From Fuerstiella sp. (GTDB lineage: Bacteria > Planctomycetota > Planctomycetia > Planctomycetales > Planctomycetaceae), in NCBI GenBank assembly GCA_029245955.1, contig JAQWOH010000003.1, positions 1 to 41,256 on the forward strand: 41,256 bases of DNA. Direction: 5' to 3'. Positions within the stretch are counted from its first letter, which is position 1, and the number at the start of each line of letters is the position of its first letter. Made by a program: the position numbers and the translations under genes. Under the pieces are notes generated by a model. The model did not search any database, was not told where the DNA came from, and saw only the letters and a list, made by a program, of their open reading frames with translations. Positions 17,553 to 26,503 of the stretch are shown here, piece by piece.

Positions 17553-19712
17553 ATGAAACGCTTAGTCTGGCACCCTGCCCTGTTGGTTCTGCTCTTTGGC
17601 CTGCACACCGCTGCTGCTGAGGAAACTTTCCCACTGAAGGCGAAACGAATTCTGTTTCTGGGTGATTCGATTACCAACTCCGGCTACTACGTCGCGGACA
17701 TTGAATCGCAGTTACGTATCCAGGGTGTCGCCCCAATGCCCGAGATCGTCAACATCGGACTTCCCAGCGAAACATGCAGCGGACTTTCTGAGCCGGACCA
17801 CCCGTTTCCTCGACCAGACGTTCATGAACGCCTTGACCGTGCTCTGGCTAAAGTTAAGCCGGATGTTGTTGTTGCGTGCTACGGCATGAACGACGGAATC
17901 TACTATCCGTTCAGCCAGGACCACTTTCAGGCTTATCAGACGGGTATCAATAAGCTTATCGATAAAGTCCATGCCGCGGGTGCAAAACTCGTGCTGGTGA
18001 CACCACCACCGTTTGACCCGACCCCCCTGAAGAACAAGGAAGGAAAACTGCTGCCGGTCGGATCGGAAAAGTTTGCATGGTTCGCGATCTACGAAGATTA
18101 TGACGATGTGTTGCGGCGTTACGGGGCATGGATCATGAAGCAGGCAGACAGAGTAGACATGGTCATTGACGTTCACACGCCACTGAATGAGTTTCTGGCT
18201 GAGCAGCGCAAGCAGGATCCGGATTTCCATGTGGCATCTGACGGTGTTCACATGAATGAAGCGGGCCATCACATCATGGCGGCGGCAATTCTGAAGGCGT
18301 GGGGAGTGGAATCCTGGGAAGAACCAACGGTCAATCTGCAGCAGTTGATGAAGCAAAAAGAAAAACTACTGCACGATGCATGGTTATCTCACGTGGGCCA
18401 CAAGCGACCAGGAGTCAGAGGGGGACTGCCGCTACAGGAAGCCAGGGCAAAGGGGAAGGAACTGGATGCGAAGATAGAGCCACTGATTCAGGAAGCACGA
18501 CGGCCAAATACGTCGCGGCGGCCCGCAACCGGAGGCACGCTGCACCGCATTCACTACCCTGCCAGCACAAAAGACGGTGAACTAGGCTTGTATGTTGACT
18601 ATTACCTGTGGGTACCCGAAGACGTTGAAAGACTTCGCGGCATCATCGTACATCAGCACGGGTGCGGCCCGGGAGCATCCATCGGCGGACAGACCGCAGC
18701 TGATGATCTGCACTGGCAGACACTGGCAGCAAAACAGCGATGTGCACTGATGGGGTCATCGTACGAGCCTCGCAAAGGAGTCAACTGCCGCCTGTGGTGT
18801 GACGCTCGCGACGGTTCCGAACGGCGTTTTCTAAAGGCGATCGACCATTTCGCAGTGTCGACCGGACAGCCGGAACTAAAGACTGTGCCGTGGTGTCTGT
18901 GGGGGCATTCGGGAGGTGGATTCTGGGCGTCGCTCATGCAGACAATCCACCCGGAACGAATTGTTGCCATCTGGCTGCAGTCCGGAACCGCGTTTGCCTA
19001 CTGGCAACGTGGAGAGATCGCCACACCGGACATGTCGTCAACAGTGTTCGAGGTTCCAGTCATGGGGAATCCCGGGCTGAAGGAAAAAGACCACGAACGT
19101 TTCAGAGTTGCCTACGACGGCACGGTGGCAATGCGGAAGGAGTATCTTGACAGGGGGGCTGCCTTCTTCGAATTCGCCCCTGACCCGAAGACAGCACATG
19201 AATGCGGTGATTCTCGTTACCTGTCCATTCCATTTTTTGACTTCTGGCTGACTCACCGACTGCCCAGCGACGAATCGCAGACGTTGAAGACCGTGGACAA
19301 TACGACCTTAGCAGCGTGGAAAAAGGAGATGGCGCCGAAACTGGATGAATTCATCAAAACGGGTGCGGTCGCTGACAAAACTCCTCCACAGGCCCCGCGC
19401 AACGTCACGGCCAATCGTCTGAAGGACGGCAGTATGAAACTCACGTGGACAGCGAAAGCCGACTTCGAAAGTGGAATTCGTGGATTTATTATTGAACGTG
19501 AAGGACAGCAGATCGGTCAGATCCCTGAGAACCCCGCCGGCCGGTTCGGTCGCGCTTTGTTTCAATCTATGTCCTACCATGACACGCCCGAACAGCCCCT
19601 GCAGAAAATGGAATACGTCGACAAGGATGCTCCCGCCGGCAAACCATCGACGTATGCAGTTCGCACGATTAACAGCGTTAAATTGAGTTCGGATGCAACT
19701 GTTGCGCAATAG
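17553..19712 (+). CDS. SGNH/GDSL hydrolase fused to alpha/beta hydrolase, fibronectin-III-like C-terminus
   Basis: From the ATG at 17553 (an in-frame GTG at 17517 precedes the signal peptide and is less likely) the protein has 719 residues. A signal peptide (1-22) ends HTAAA. Residues about 30-252 are an SGNH hydrolase: GDSIT with S39, GMNDG with N113, and the SDGVHMNEAGH block with D230/H233. Residues about 330-610 are an alpha/beta hydrolase with nucleophile motif GHSGG at 451-455 (S453) and an upstream HQHGCGPG oxyanion-like loop. Residues about 620-715 (PPQAPRNVTANRL...LTWTA...YAVRTINS) look fibronectin-III-like. This suggests a secreted two-headed esterase, perhaps deacetylating polysaccharides. 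The end overlaps the start of the next gene by 20 bp, so translation is likely coupled. Confidence 0.88.
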   Translation: MKRLVWHPALLVLLFGLHTAAAEETFPLKAKRILFLGDSITNSGYYVADIESQLRIQGVAPMPEIVNIGLPSETCSGLSEPDHPFPRPDVHERLDRALAKVKPDVVVACYGMNDGIYYPFSQDHFQAYQTGINKLIDKVHAAGAKLVLVTPPPFDPTPLKNKEGKLLPVGSEKFAWFAIYEDYDDVLRRYGAWIMKQADRVDMVIDVHTPLNEFLAEQRKQDPDFHVASDGVHMNEAGHHIMAAAILKAWGVESWEEPTVNLQQLMKQKEKLLHDAWLSHVGHKRPGVRGGLPLQEARAKGKELDAKIEPLIQEARRPNTSRRPATGGTLHRIHYPASTKDGELGLYVDYYLWVPEDVERLRGIIVHQHGCGPGASIGGQTAADDLHWQTLAAKQRCALMGSSYEPRKGVNCRLWCDARDGSERRFLKAIDHFAVSTGQPELKTVPWCLWGHSGGGFWASLMQTIHPERIVAIWLQSGTAFAYWQRGEIATPDMSSTVFEVPVMGNPGLKEKDHERFRVAYDGTVAMRKEYLDRGAAFFEFAPDPKTAHECGDSRYLSIPFFDFWLTHRLPSDESQTLKTVDNTTLAAWKKEMAPKLDEFIKTGAVADKTPPQAPRNVTANRLKDGSMKLTWTAKADFESGIRGFIIEREGQQIGQIPENPAGRFGRALFQSMSYHDTPEQPLQKMEYVDKDAPAGKPSTYAVRTINSVKLSSDATVAQ

Positions 19713-22700
19713 ATCTCTCGTCATATGCTTGCCTTTGTTGCTGGCATCTGTGGCCGTTGCAGAACAGGCCCCGGTCAGTTTTGCGCGGGATGTCGCACCG
19801 ATCTTCAAAAACCACTGTCTGCACTGCCACTGCGACAACAACCCCAAAGGTGATCTATCGCTGCAAACATCCAGTGGACTTCGTGACAACGAATATGTAA
19901 TTCCTGGCAGGCCTGACGAAAGTCACCTGCTGCAGCTTGTGATTTCGCAGGAAGACAGGCCGCCGGCCATGCCACAGGAAGGATCACGGTTATCATCGCA
20001 GCACGTGGAAATACTGCATCGCTGGATCAAACAGGGAGCCGTCTGGCCTGCAGACGTTGTATTACAGCGGCGATCCCGGGCCGATGCGTCATGGTGGTCA
20101 CTACAGCCCGTGCGTTCTGAACGGATACCGGATGCAGCGACGTTCGCAGGACAACGTTCGGTACCAACTGGCCATCCCATCGACCGGTTTGTCCACGTAA
20201 AACTGGCAGAGCATAACCTCTGGCCGTCTCAGCAGGCAGATCGACGCACACTCATTCGACGGCTGCACTTCGACTTGCTTGGCTTGCCGCCTGCGCCTGA
20301 GACCGTATCGCGTTTTTTGGCGGACGAAAATCCTGACTCCTACGAAAATCTGGTAGACACACTTCTGCAGTCACAGCACTTCGGTGAGCGCTGGACACGG
20401 CACTGGCTGGACATCGCTCATTACGCCGACACCCATGGTTTCGAACGCGACAAGCGGCGAGACCACGCGTGGCGTTATCGCGATTATGTCATCCGATCCT
20501 TCAACGCCGACAAACCGTACGATCAGTTTCTCCGCGAACAAATTGCCGGCGATGTGCTGGACCCAGACAACGACGAGTCCGTCGTGGCAACCGGCTTCCT
20601 GGCTGCAGGGCCGTGGGACTTCGTTGGTCAGGTCGAGACCAAAAGTCCCGTATTACGACGAGCATCCAGAGCTCTGGATCTGGATGATATGATCACTCAG
20701 GTCATGACTGCCACAACCGCAATGACAGTCAACTGTGCGCGATGCCATGATCACAAACTTGATCCCATCACTCAGCAGGAATACTACCAGCTGACCGCCG
20801 TCTTTGCGGGACTGCAACGTGGCGATCGCGATCTGGGAACGGGGACTCGCAAGGAATATGAGTCAACGATCTCACGTCTGGAGTCAGAGCTGAACGAAGT
20901 ATTGCTTTCAATCGGCCAGCTGGAAGGCCGCGGAATCAATCTGGCAGATGTCGTTGGTGGCGGAAACGGCATGGGAACAGGTCGCAAAGGATTCGGACTT
21001 GATGCACGTACGGGAAAGACTCAGGAACGACCGTTCGGGGATCTCGGGAATGTGAAGCCTGGCAACTATGCAAAGGTCGATCACAAATTCATTGACGGCG
21101 TATTTGTTCCGGCAGATGCAGAATCGCAAGTCAGTTCGACCGGAGTCAAAGTCACCGGACTGCCGGCAAACAGCGGCAAAGCATGGGACATGATTCGAAA
21201 CGGTCCCGTGTCGAGTCAGTATTCCACAACGCTGGGTGCAGTCGACTACAACACAGCCGACCATTCAATGATTGGACTGCATGCAAATGCAGGAATTACG
21301 TTTGATCTGGTCGCCATCCGCCAGGCAATGACGGGGGAGCATGCCGGACTGGCGAATCGCCCCGAAACAACGGCTTTGCGGTTCACGGCCACGGCAGGTT
21401 ATGGCGGACGGCTGGAGGAACCAAGCGCTGAATTTCATATTTTCCTTAACGGCGAACTCCAACAACATCAGATCATTGGACGCCATGACGCTGTCCCGAT
21501 TCAACTCTCAATTCCCCTGTCGGCTCAGTGGCTGACATTGATTTCAACAGACGGCGGCAACGGCTATGGACATGATCAAGTCAGCTTCGGTGACCCCCAC
21601 ATAGCCAGGGAATCAGCAGTACCGCCAACGGCAGGGCATAAGCGGCAACTGGCAGAACTTCACCACCAACAATCACGTCTGGAACAGCAGTTGGCAGACG
21701 CCGGTGAACCGCCTGTCTTTTATGGTGTCGTCTCCGCAACTCCGCCCGCTGTACATGTGCTGGACCGAGGAAATCCGGAATCTTCCGGAAAAGTCGTCAA
21801 CCCCGGAACATTGTCGTGGTCAGGCAACACTGTTGAATTTGGCTCAACAGCTACGTCCGATGCCCAACGCAGAATCGCGTTGGCCAACTGGATTGCCGGT
21901 GAACAGAATCCTTTGACGGCACGAGTCATCGTGAATCGTCTTTGGCACTGGCATTTCGGGCGGGGTCTTGTGTCAACGCCAAGCGACTTTGGAGCCGGAG
22001 GCGGCGTCCCATCTCACCCTGAGTTGCTGGACTGGCTGGCAACCGAACTTGTCACTCACAACTGGAGCCTGAAACACATTCATCGATTGATTGTGACGTC
22101 GGCAACGTACCGCCAGACAAGCGTCAGCCCCGCAGAAAAACAAACATCAAACCGCGGACAACCCGACGACCGGTCCCCTGATGACAATATCACACCATCA
22201 GACATAGATGCAGACAATCGACTTCTCTGGCGTATGAATCCACGTCGGCTGGAAGCGGAAGCGGTAAGAGATTCGGTCCTCACCGTCACCGGCAGGCTGA
22301 ATCGGCAGATGTTCGGTGCGGGCTATCGGGACTTCAACTACCAGGAGGCATACGCTCCCATCTATACGTACAAGACGGCTGATTCGCCTGATCTGTGGCG
22401 ACGCAGTGTCTATCGATACATTGTTCGCACAACACCACCTCAGTTCATGACGACTCTGGACTGTCCTGACCCCGCAAACCTGACCCCAACGCGGAACGTT
22501 ACGACGACGCCGCTGCAGTCTCTGGCCTTATTTAATAACGAATTTATGCTGAAACAAGCCGGTTACTTTGCTGAACGGCTACGAGCCGAACATCCCAAGG
22601 ATACTCCTAAACAGATAACTCGGGCGTTCGAAATCGCATTCTCGCGGTATCCGACGATTACTGAACTTCATTACTCAGCGCAGCTGGTGCAACAACATGG

Positions 22701-22758
22701 CCTGTTGCATCTTTGTCGAGCGTTGTTCAACGCAAATGAGTTCGTGTATGTGGATTGA
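19693..22758 (+). CDS. PSD1 cytochrome / DUF1549 / NPCBM-like / DUF1553 protein
   Basis: A 1021-residue protein with signal peptide (1-23). Residues 28-120 are the planctomycete cytochrome c-like domain with CLHCH at 42-46 and the conserved DVAPIF and PPAMPQEG. DUF1549 covers about 160-385 (LHFDLLGLPP, FGERWTRHWLDIAHYADTHG) and ends in a second heme-type motif CARCH at 348-352. A coiled-coil segment (385-410) and an NPCBM-like carbohydrate-binding module (about 455-635: FIDGVFVP, SMIGLHANAGITFDL, HIFLNGELQ, QWLTLISTDGGNGYGHD) are inserted. DUF1553 covers about 725-1010 (ALANWIAGEQNPLTARVIVNRLWHWHFG, RNVTTTPLQSLALFNNEF). The family is a planctomycete hallmark of unproven biochemistry, thought to act in the periplasm on polymers. 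It overlaps the preceding hydrolase gene and is followed by its usual partner, DUF1501. Confidence 0.93.
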   Translation: MQLLRNRSLVICLPLLLASVAVAEQAPVSFARDVAPIFKNHCLHCHCDNNPKGDLSLQTSSGLRDNEYVIPGRPDESHLLQLVISQEDRPPAMPQEGSRLSSQHVEILHRWIKQGAVWPADVVLQRRSRADASWWSLQPVRSERIPDAATFAGQRSVPTGHPIDRFVHVKLAEHNLWPSQQADRRTLIRRLHFDLLGLPPAPETVSRFLADENPDSYENLVDTLLQSQHFGERWTRHWLDIAHYADTHGFERDKRRDHAWRYRDYVIRSFNADKPYDQFLREQIAGDVLDPDNDESVVATGFLAAGPWDFVGQVETKSPVLRRASRALDLDDMITQVMTATTAMTVNCARCHDHKLDPITQQEYYQLTAVFAGLQRGDRDLGTGTRKEYESTISRLESELNEVLLSIGQLEGRGINLADVVGGGNGMGTGRKGFGLDARTGKTQERPFGDLGNVKPGNYAKVDHKFIDGVFVPADAESQVSSTGVKVTGLPANSGKAWDMIRNGPVSSQYSTTLGAVDYNTADHSMIGLHANAGITFDLVAIRQAMTGEHAGLANRPETTALRFTATAGYGGRLEEPSAEFHIFLNGELQQHQIIGRHDAVPIQLSIPLSAQWLTLISTDGGNGYGHDQVSFGDPHIARESAVPPTAGHKRQLAELHHQQSRLEQQLADAGEPPVFYGVVSATPPAVHVLDRGNPESSGKVVNPGTLSWSGNTVEFGSTATSDAQRRIALANWIAGEQNPLTARVIVNRLWHWHFGRGLVSTPSDFGAGGGVPSHPELLDWLATELVTHNWSLKHIHRLIVTSATYRQTSVSPAEKQTSNRGQPDDRSPDDNITPSDIDADNRLLWRMNPRRLEAEAVRDSVLTVTGRLNRQMFGAGYRDFNYQEAYAPIYTYKTADSPDLWRRSVYRYIVRTTPPQFMTTLDCPDPANLTPTRNVTTTPLQSLALFNNEFMLKQAGYFAERLRAEHPKDTPKQITRAFEIAFSRYPTITELHYSAQLVQQHGLLHLCRALFNANEFVYVD

Positions 22759-22868
22759 GTTCATGAACAGTACCCCCACGGGGTCGGCCTCCGATACAGA
22801 TCGCTGACCTGTTGTCCACTTGCTGTTTGTTGTGAGCAATTGAAGCCCTGCAGTCAGATAAACATCAC

Positions 22869-24293
22869 ATGAGCAACTCCTTACATTCATCTGTTCTGTC
22901 TCGGCGAAGCGTCCTGCAGCTCGCGGGAGGCGGCATTGCTGCAACAGCGCTGGATACGATACTGAATGCAGAAGAATCACCGCACCACGCTCCGGGAGCG
23001 ACACGAGTCATTCAGATTTTCTGCCCCGGAGGGATGAGTCACGTCGACACCTTCGACTACAAGCCGGAGCTCAGCAAACGTGCCGGTCAGTCGTTCGACC
23101 CGGATGGCAAACTACAGTTCTTCGCGTCAAAACCGGGCAACTGTCAACCCGGGTTCTGGAAATTCAGGCAGCATGGCCAGTCCGGTCGATGGATGTCGAG
23201 CCTGTTTCCGCGACTGGCCACTCACGTCGACGATATGGCATTCATATATTCCATGCACAGCAAGTCGGCACTGCACGGGCCTGGCTGCTTCATGATGAAC
23301 ACGGGATTCACACTGCCGGGTTTTCCCAGTATGGGGTCCTGGGTCACCTATGGCCTGGGCAGCGAAGCTGAGAACCTGCCTGCATTTGTCGTCCTTCCCG
23401 ATCCGGATGGCCTGCCACCTGGCGGAATCATCAACTGGGGTGCCGGTTTCCTGCCTGCGGTTCACCAGGCGACAACATTCAACACAAAACCAGATCAACA
23501 GCCCATCGCGGACCTGTTTCCCCCATCTGCGTTTACCGGAGACAATCAGGCAGCGGACACAGCTGGACTTGGTTTTCTTGACAGGCTGAATCGTCAGCAT
23601 CTGGCTGACCGCAACGGCAACAGTGATCTGGATGCGCGCATTAAAGCCTACGAACTGGCTGCCAGACTGCAATTAAGTGCTCCTGAGGTCACTGACCTGT
23701 CATCCGAACGGGATACGGTTCAGCAGATGTACGCCATTCAGGACAAGGCCCTCGGCCCGTTCGGCAGACAATGCCTTCTGGCCAGAAGACTGATCGAACG
23801 TGGTGTCCGCTTCGTTCAGATTTACTGTGGCGCAGAAAACACTCAGGCAAAGGAGATTCGACCGAATTGGGATTCACACGAAGACATTGTGCGGGACCAC
23901 GGTCACTGGGGACAAGTTCTGGACACCGGAGCGTCTGCGCTGCTGACCGACCTGAAACAACGTGGGCTGCTTGATGAAACGCTGGTCATGTGTACGACGG
24001 AATTCGGTCGGCAGCCGGCAGCTCAGGGAAATCGTTCGGCAGGCCGAGACCACAATGCTGGTGCGTTTACCGCCTGGCTGGCCGGGGGCGGGATCAAAGG
24101 AGGTACTGGCTACGGAGCGACTGATGAACTTGGCTTCAAAGCAGTTGACCAGCCAACGTACAGCTATGACCTGCATGCCACAGCACTTCATCTTCTGGGC
24201 ATCGATCACACCAGGCTCACGTACTATCACAACGGGATTGAACGACGACTCACCGACGTCCACGGTCACGTGATCCGCGAACTGCTTTCGTGA
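22869..24293 (+). CDS. DUF1501 family protein (sulfatase-like fold), Tat-type leader
   Basis: A 474-residue protein. The leader SRRSVLQLAGGG near residues 11-22 is Tat-like. The rest is DUF1501: IQIFCPGGMSHVDTFDYKP, ALHGPGCFMMNTG, LLARRLIERGVRFVQIYCG, NWDSHEDI, LLDETLVMCTTEFGRQP and GRDHNAGAFTAWLAGGGIKGG. DUF1501 proteins share the alkaline phosphatase/sulfatase fold, keep metal-type Asp/His positions and are almost always encoded next to DUF1549/DUF1553 proteins, as here (110 bp downstream). The Tat leader suggests export in folded form with cofactor. The reaction is unknown. It is the last gene of the plus-strand run. Confidence 0.93.
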   Translation: MSNSLHSSVLSRRSVLQLAGGGIAATALDTILNAEESPHHAPGATRVIQIFCPGGMSHVDTFDYKPELSKRAGQSFDPDGKLQFFASKPGNCQPGFWKFRQHGQSGRWMSSLFPRLATHVDDMAFIYSMHSKSALHGPGCFMMNTGFTLPGFPSMGSWVTYGLGSEAENLPAFVVLPDPDGLPPGGIINWGAGFLPAVHQATTFNTKPDQQPIADLFPPSAFTGDNQAADTAGLGFLDRLNRQHLADRNGNSDLDARIKAYELAARLQLSAPEVTDLSSERDTVQQMYAIQDKALGPFGRQCLLARRLIERGVRFVQIYCGAENTQAKEIRPNWDSHEDIVRDHGHWGQVLDTGASALLTDLKQRGLLDETLVMCTTEFGRQPAAQGNRSAGRDHNAGAFTAWLAGGGIKGGTGYGATDELGFKAVDQPTYSYDLHATALHLLGIDHTRLTYYHNGIERRLTDVHGHVIRELLS

Positions 24294-24367
24294 GCTGCTT
24301 CAACCACTCGCATCGGGCGGTCACAAGACCGAAAGAACGCAACCGCCGCTGCAGAAACTGAGGCCTG

Positions 24368-24440
24368 CAGCGTTTCACGCTGACTTGTGGTGGCGATAAA
24401 AACTTTTCAATTGCAGTTTCGTGACTGCCGCCAGCCAGTA
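24368..24440 (+). repeat. 73-nt structured intergenic repeat, copy 2
   Basis: This matches 9871-9943 at 58 of 73 positions without gaps. Helix A CAGCG/CGCTG (24368-24372 with 24378-24382); helix B TGGTGGCG (24388-24395) with CGCCaGCCA (24429-24437) and the same bulged A; helix C GCAGT (24413-24417) with ACTGC (24424-24428), here perfect. Compared with copy 1, one B pair changes from C-G to G-C on both sides and another from C-G to U-G. It lies in the 176-bp gap between the converging DUF1501 and WecA-like genes, 29 bp from the stop of the latter. Confidence 0.8.
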
Positions 24441-24469
24441 CCGTTCACGAGAAGAAGCGAATCGCCCTA

Positions 24470-26008
24470 TCACAGAGCTACCTGATCTCCATCGTCTGTC
24501 GTCGAAAGCACCGGTCCAGACGACGCTGATGGCTGTTCAACCCGATTCTGCAATCGAAGTTCCTCGACGAGTAACACCAATTCTGCCTCAAAGCCTTCCA
24601 GCCCCCCAATCAAATCACTCATCCATTTGCAGATGGAACCCTCCCCGAGGGCCCCAGCCACGCGCAGACAGCCGACTCGCATGTCCTGCACAATCAACGG
24701 AATTTCAGATGTCCATTTTTCGTGGTTCTTCGTATCTGCCTTACGTTTCCAACTGCCATGGTACTCTTCCCCAATCAATGGCAGATTGACGATCAGCTCC
24801 ACCGAGTCCATCTCGAATCGTTCAGCAAACGCCGTCAGCGTTTCCCAGAGTTGCTGCCAATTGTGATCTCCGTTAAGCCGAACTTCTTCGTCATGAAGCA
24901 CCGTATCACTGGGAACATACCGATGCAGAATTGAACCTGCCAGTCGACGAAGACGGTTCGTCAACAGACTCATTTCCGTATGACCGAAGGAACGAGTAAG
25001 GATCAACAAAGACAGCGAAGTGGCGACACCGACATATGCGATCGACTCTCGTCCGGTGTAGGAAGCGACAACTGCGCCCGCCCCGGTGATCGTACACAAC
25101 AACGCCATAGTCGCCAGCAGGCGTATTGCCCCCAAACCTTTTCGCTGCAGGCAATGATGAAGGTGACCGTGGTCCGTTTCGTAAATACTCCGACCTGTCA
25201 ACTTTCGGCGAACGACCGCCATCGCAACGTCGAACATTGGAATTGCCCAGATTGCTGTTGGCAGAATCAACACGACGGCCGCATACTGTTTGATGGAACA
25301 CTTTGTTGCGATCGCTCCAAGAATGAGACCGATCAACATGCTGCCTGAATCGCCGAGAAACATTTTGGCGGGTGGAAAATTGTATATCAGAAATCCAGAC
25401 AGTGTCCCTGCCAATACCAGTGAGACTAACAATCCATCGGGACGCCCCCCAAGTATGAATAGTACAGCAGCGATCGCAAGACTCAGGACGATCCCTGTCG
25501 TACTCGCCAGACCATCCACTCCATCGATCAGGTTCAAAGCATTGATAGCTGCCAAGAGCCACAGCAATGTCATGATCGATGCCAGATCACCAAACGATAT
25601 CGTAAAGCCAAATGCACTGATCTCGGAAACGATGATTCCGGAAGGAAGCAGAACCAGTGCCGCCAGAATCTGTCCAACAAGCTTCTGGCGCCCTCTGAGC
25701 CCGTATCGGTCGTCGATCATCCCGACCAACACAAGTAGCCCACCGGACAAGAACAGCAATCCGAGAAACTTCGCATCGTTCACCGTTGGCTGAAGAAGCC
25801 CGGGATACAACCAGAGGGTGACGGCGAGAGCAACAACCGTGGAAACCAGCACCGTCGGACCACCGGTGAGCGGAACAGCTTGGACATGGAGTTTGCGGTG
25901 ATTGTCTGACTGATCAACAAGGCCGACGTTGCGAGCAAACCGAGCCACTAAGGGCGCAATGATTACGCTGACGAAAAACGCCGTAACGAACGCCGTGAAA
26001 CCAAACAT
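24470..26008 (-). CDS. WecA/MraY-family UDP-sugar:undecaprenyl-phosphate sugar-1-phosphate transferase with C-terminal extension
   Basis: A 512-residue protein. Residues 1-340 hold about ten membrane helices with the family signatures: DDRYG at 99-103 (catalytic Asp pair), NALNLIDGVDGLA at 156-168, FLGDSGS at 217-223 and HGHLHH at 280-285 (the WecA-type His loop). The enzyme transfers a sugar-1-phosphate, typically HexNAc-1-phosphate, from UDP to undecaprenyl phosphate at the cytoplasmic membrane, starting a surface glycan. Residues about 350-512 are an extra, soluble, acidic domain (LWETLTAFAERFEMDSVEL, GSWKRKADTK, LRVAGALGEGSICKWMSDLIGGLEGF) absent from WecA of about 360 residues. It is probably cytoplasmic and of unknown role. 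The upstream region carries two 36-bp direct repeats. Confidence 0.9.
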   Translation of the reverse strand: MFGFTAFVTAFFVSVIIAPLVARFARNVGLVDQSDNHRKLHVQAVPLTGGPTVLVSTVVALAVTLWLYPGLLQPTVNDAKFLGLLFLSGGLLVLVGMIDDRYGLRGRQKLVGQILAALVLLPSGIIVSEISAFGFTISFGDLASIMTLLWLLAAINALNLIDGVDGLASTTGIVLSLAIAAVLFILGGRPDGLLVSLVLAGTLSGFLIYNFPPAKMFLGDSGSMLIGLILGAIATKCSIKQYAAVVLILPTAIWAIPMFDVAMAVVRRKLTGRSIYETDHGHLHHCLQRKGLGAIRLLATMALLCTITGAGAVVASYTGRESIAYVGVATSLSLLILTRSFGHTEMSLLTNRLRRLAGSILHRYVPSDTVLHDEEVRLNGDHNWQQLWETLTAFAERFEMDSVELIVNLPLIGEEYHGSWKRKADTKNHEKWTSEIPLIVQDMRVGCLRVAGALGEGSICKWMSDLIGGLEGFEAELVLLVEELRLQNRVEQPSASSGPVLSTTDDGDQVAL

Positions 26009-26106
26009 ACTGGGGAAGCCTGCGGGTCAGGGGAAGACCAAGAGGATAAGTACTGCCGCGCAGTGGCGATTAGCACTCCTAGCATTCTCACCGTGTGAAC
26101 AGACCG

Positions 26107-26142
26107 GTTGCAAGCGTGTAATTTGTCAAACCGGAAAACGCG
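26107..26142 (-). repeat. 36-bp direct repeat, unit 1
   Basis: This is identical to 26179-26214 at 33 of 36 positions. On the minus strand it contains TTGACA followed by AATTACACGCTTGCAAC. The starts of the units are 72 bp apart, so repeat and spacer are both exactly 36 bp. It lies about 100-135 bp upstream of the WecA-like start, where regulator binding sites would be expected. Confidence 0.85.
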
Positions 26143-26178
26143 GGTATCTCCTCCCATGTTTCCGAAGTAGGAAAAGTT

Positions 26179-26214
26179 GTTGCAAGCATGTAATTCGTCA
26201 AACCGGTAAACGCG
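26179..26214 (-). repeat. 36-bp direct repeat, unit 2
   Basis: Second unit of the pair, about 171-206 bp upstream of the WecA-like gene. The three differences from unit 1 are single-base changes. The corresponding minus-strand hexamer is TTGACG. No third unit is found at the same spacing on either side. Confidence 0.85.
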
Positions 26215-26503
26215 TACGAACTTGGCTCCTGTTATCGGTGAAAGCTGACAATCACACAACGTTTGCTGAATTGTGGCGAACTGACAACGCAAACGGCCCA
26301 ACAGAGCTCTGCTGCTGATAATCATGTGGACAGACATTCAGGTCTGCAATGTGCATACGTCTGCGGCCCGCGAAACAGCATCTGTTGTCGCAGACGAAGG
26401 CAGCTCCGCCGATTACCTCAAACATGAACGAAATTTGCATTCGTGACTTCAGTCACACACCTGCGCGAAAAACGCCGCTTCGAACGTACTTGAGCTGCGA
26501 ACT

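Larger units (their letters stand above)
26009..26503. other. Intergenic stretch upstream of the WecA-like gene
   Basis: No conventional gene is supported here. A minus-strand open frame (25963-26337, 124 codons) spans both 36-bp repeats in phase, but it overlaps the WecA-like start and has no recognised domain. The stretch holds the direct repeat pair at 26107-26142 and 26179-26214, with a small hairpin TTTCC/GGAAA at 26159-26174 between them. Confidence 0.55.

Noticed and set aside
26107..26214. CRISPR-like mini-array (36-bp repeat, 36-bp spacer, 36-bp repeat)
   Set aside because: Only two units with three mismatches, no further unit at the same spacing, no cas gene in the window, and the spacer contains its own small hairpin. 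Regulatory or simple direct repeats are more likely.
25963..26337. Minus-strand ORF of 124 codons containing the repeats
   Set aside because: It overlaps the start of the WecA-like gene, has no domain and no good ribosome binding site, and its length may just follow from the repeat being in phase.
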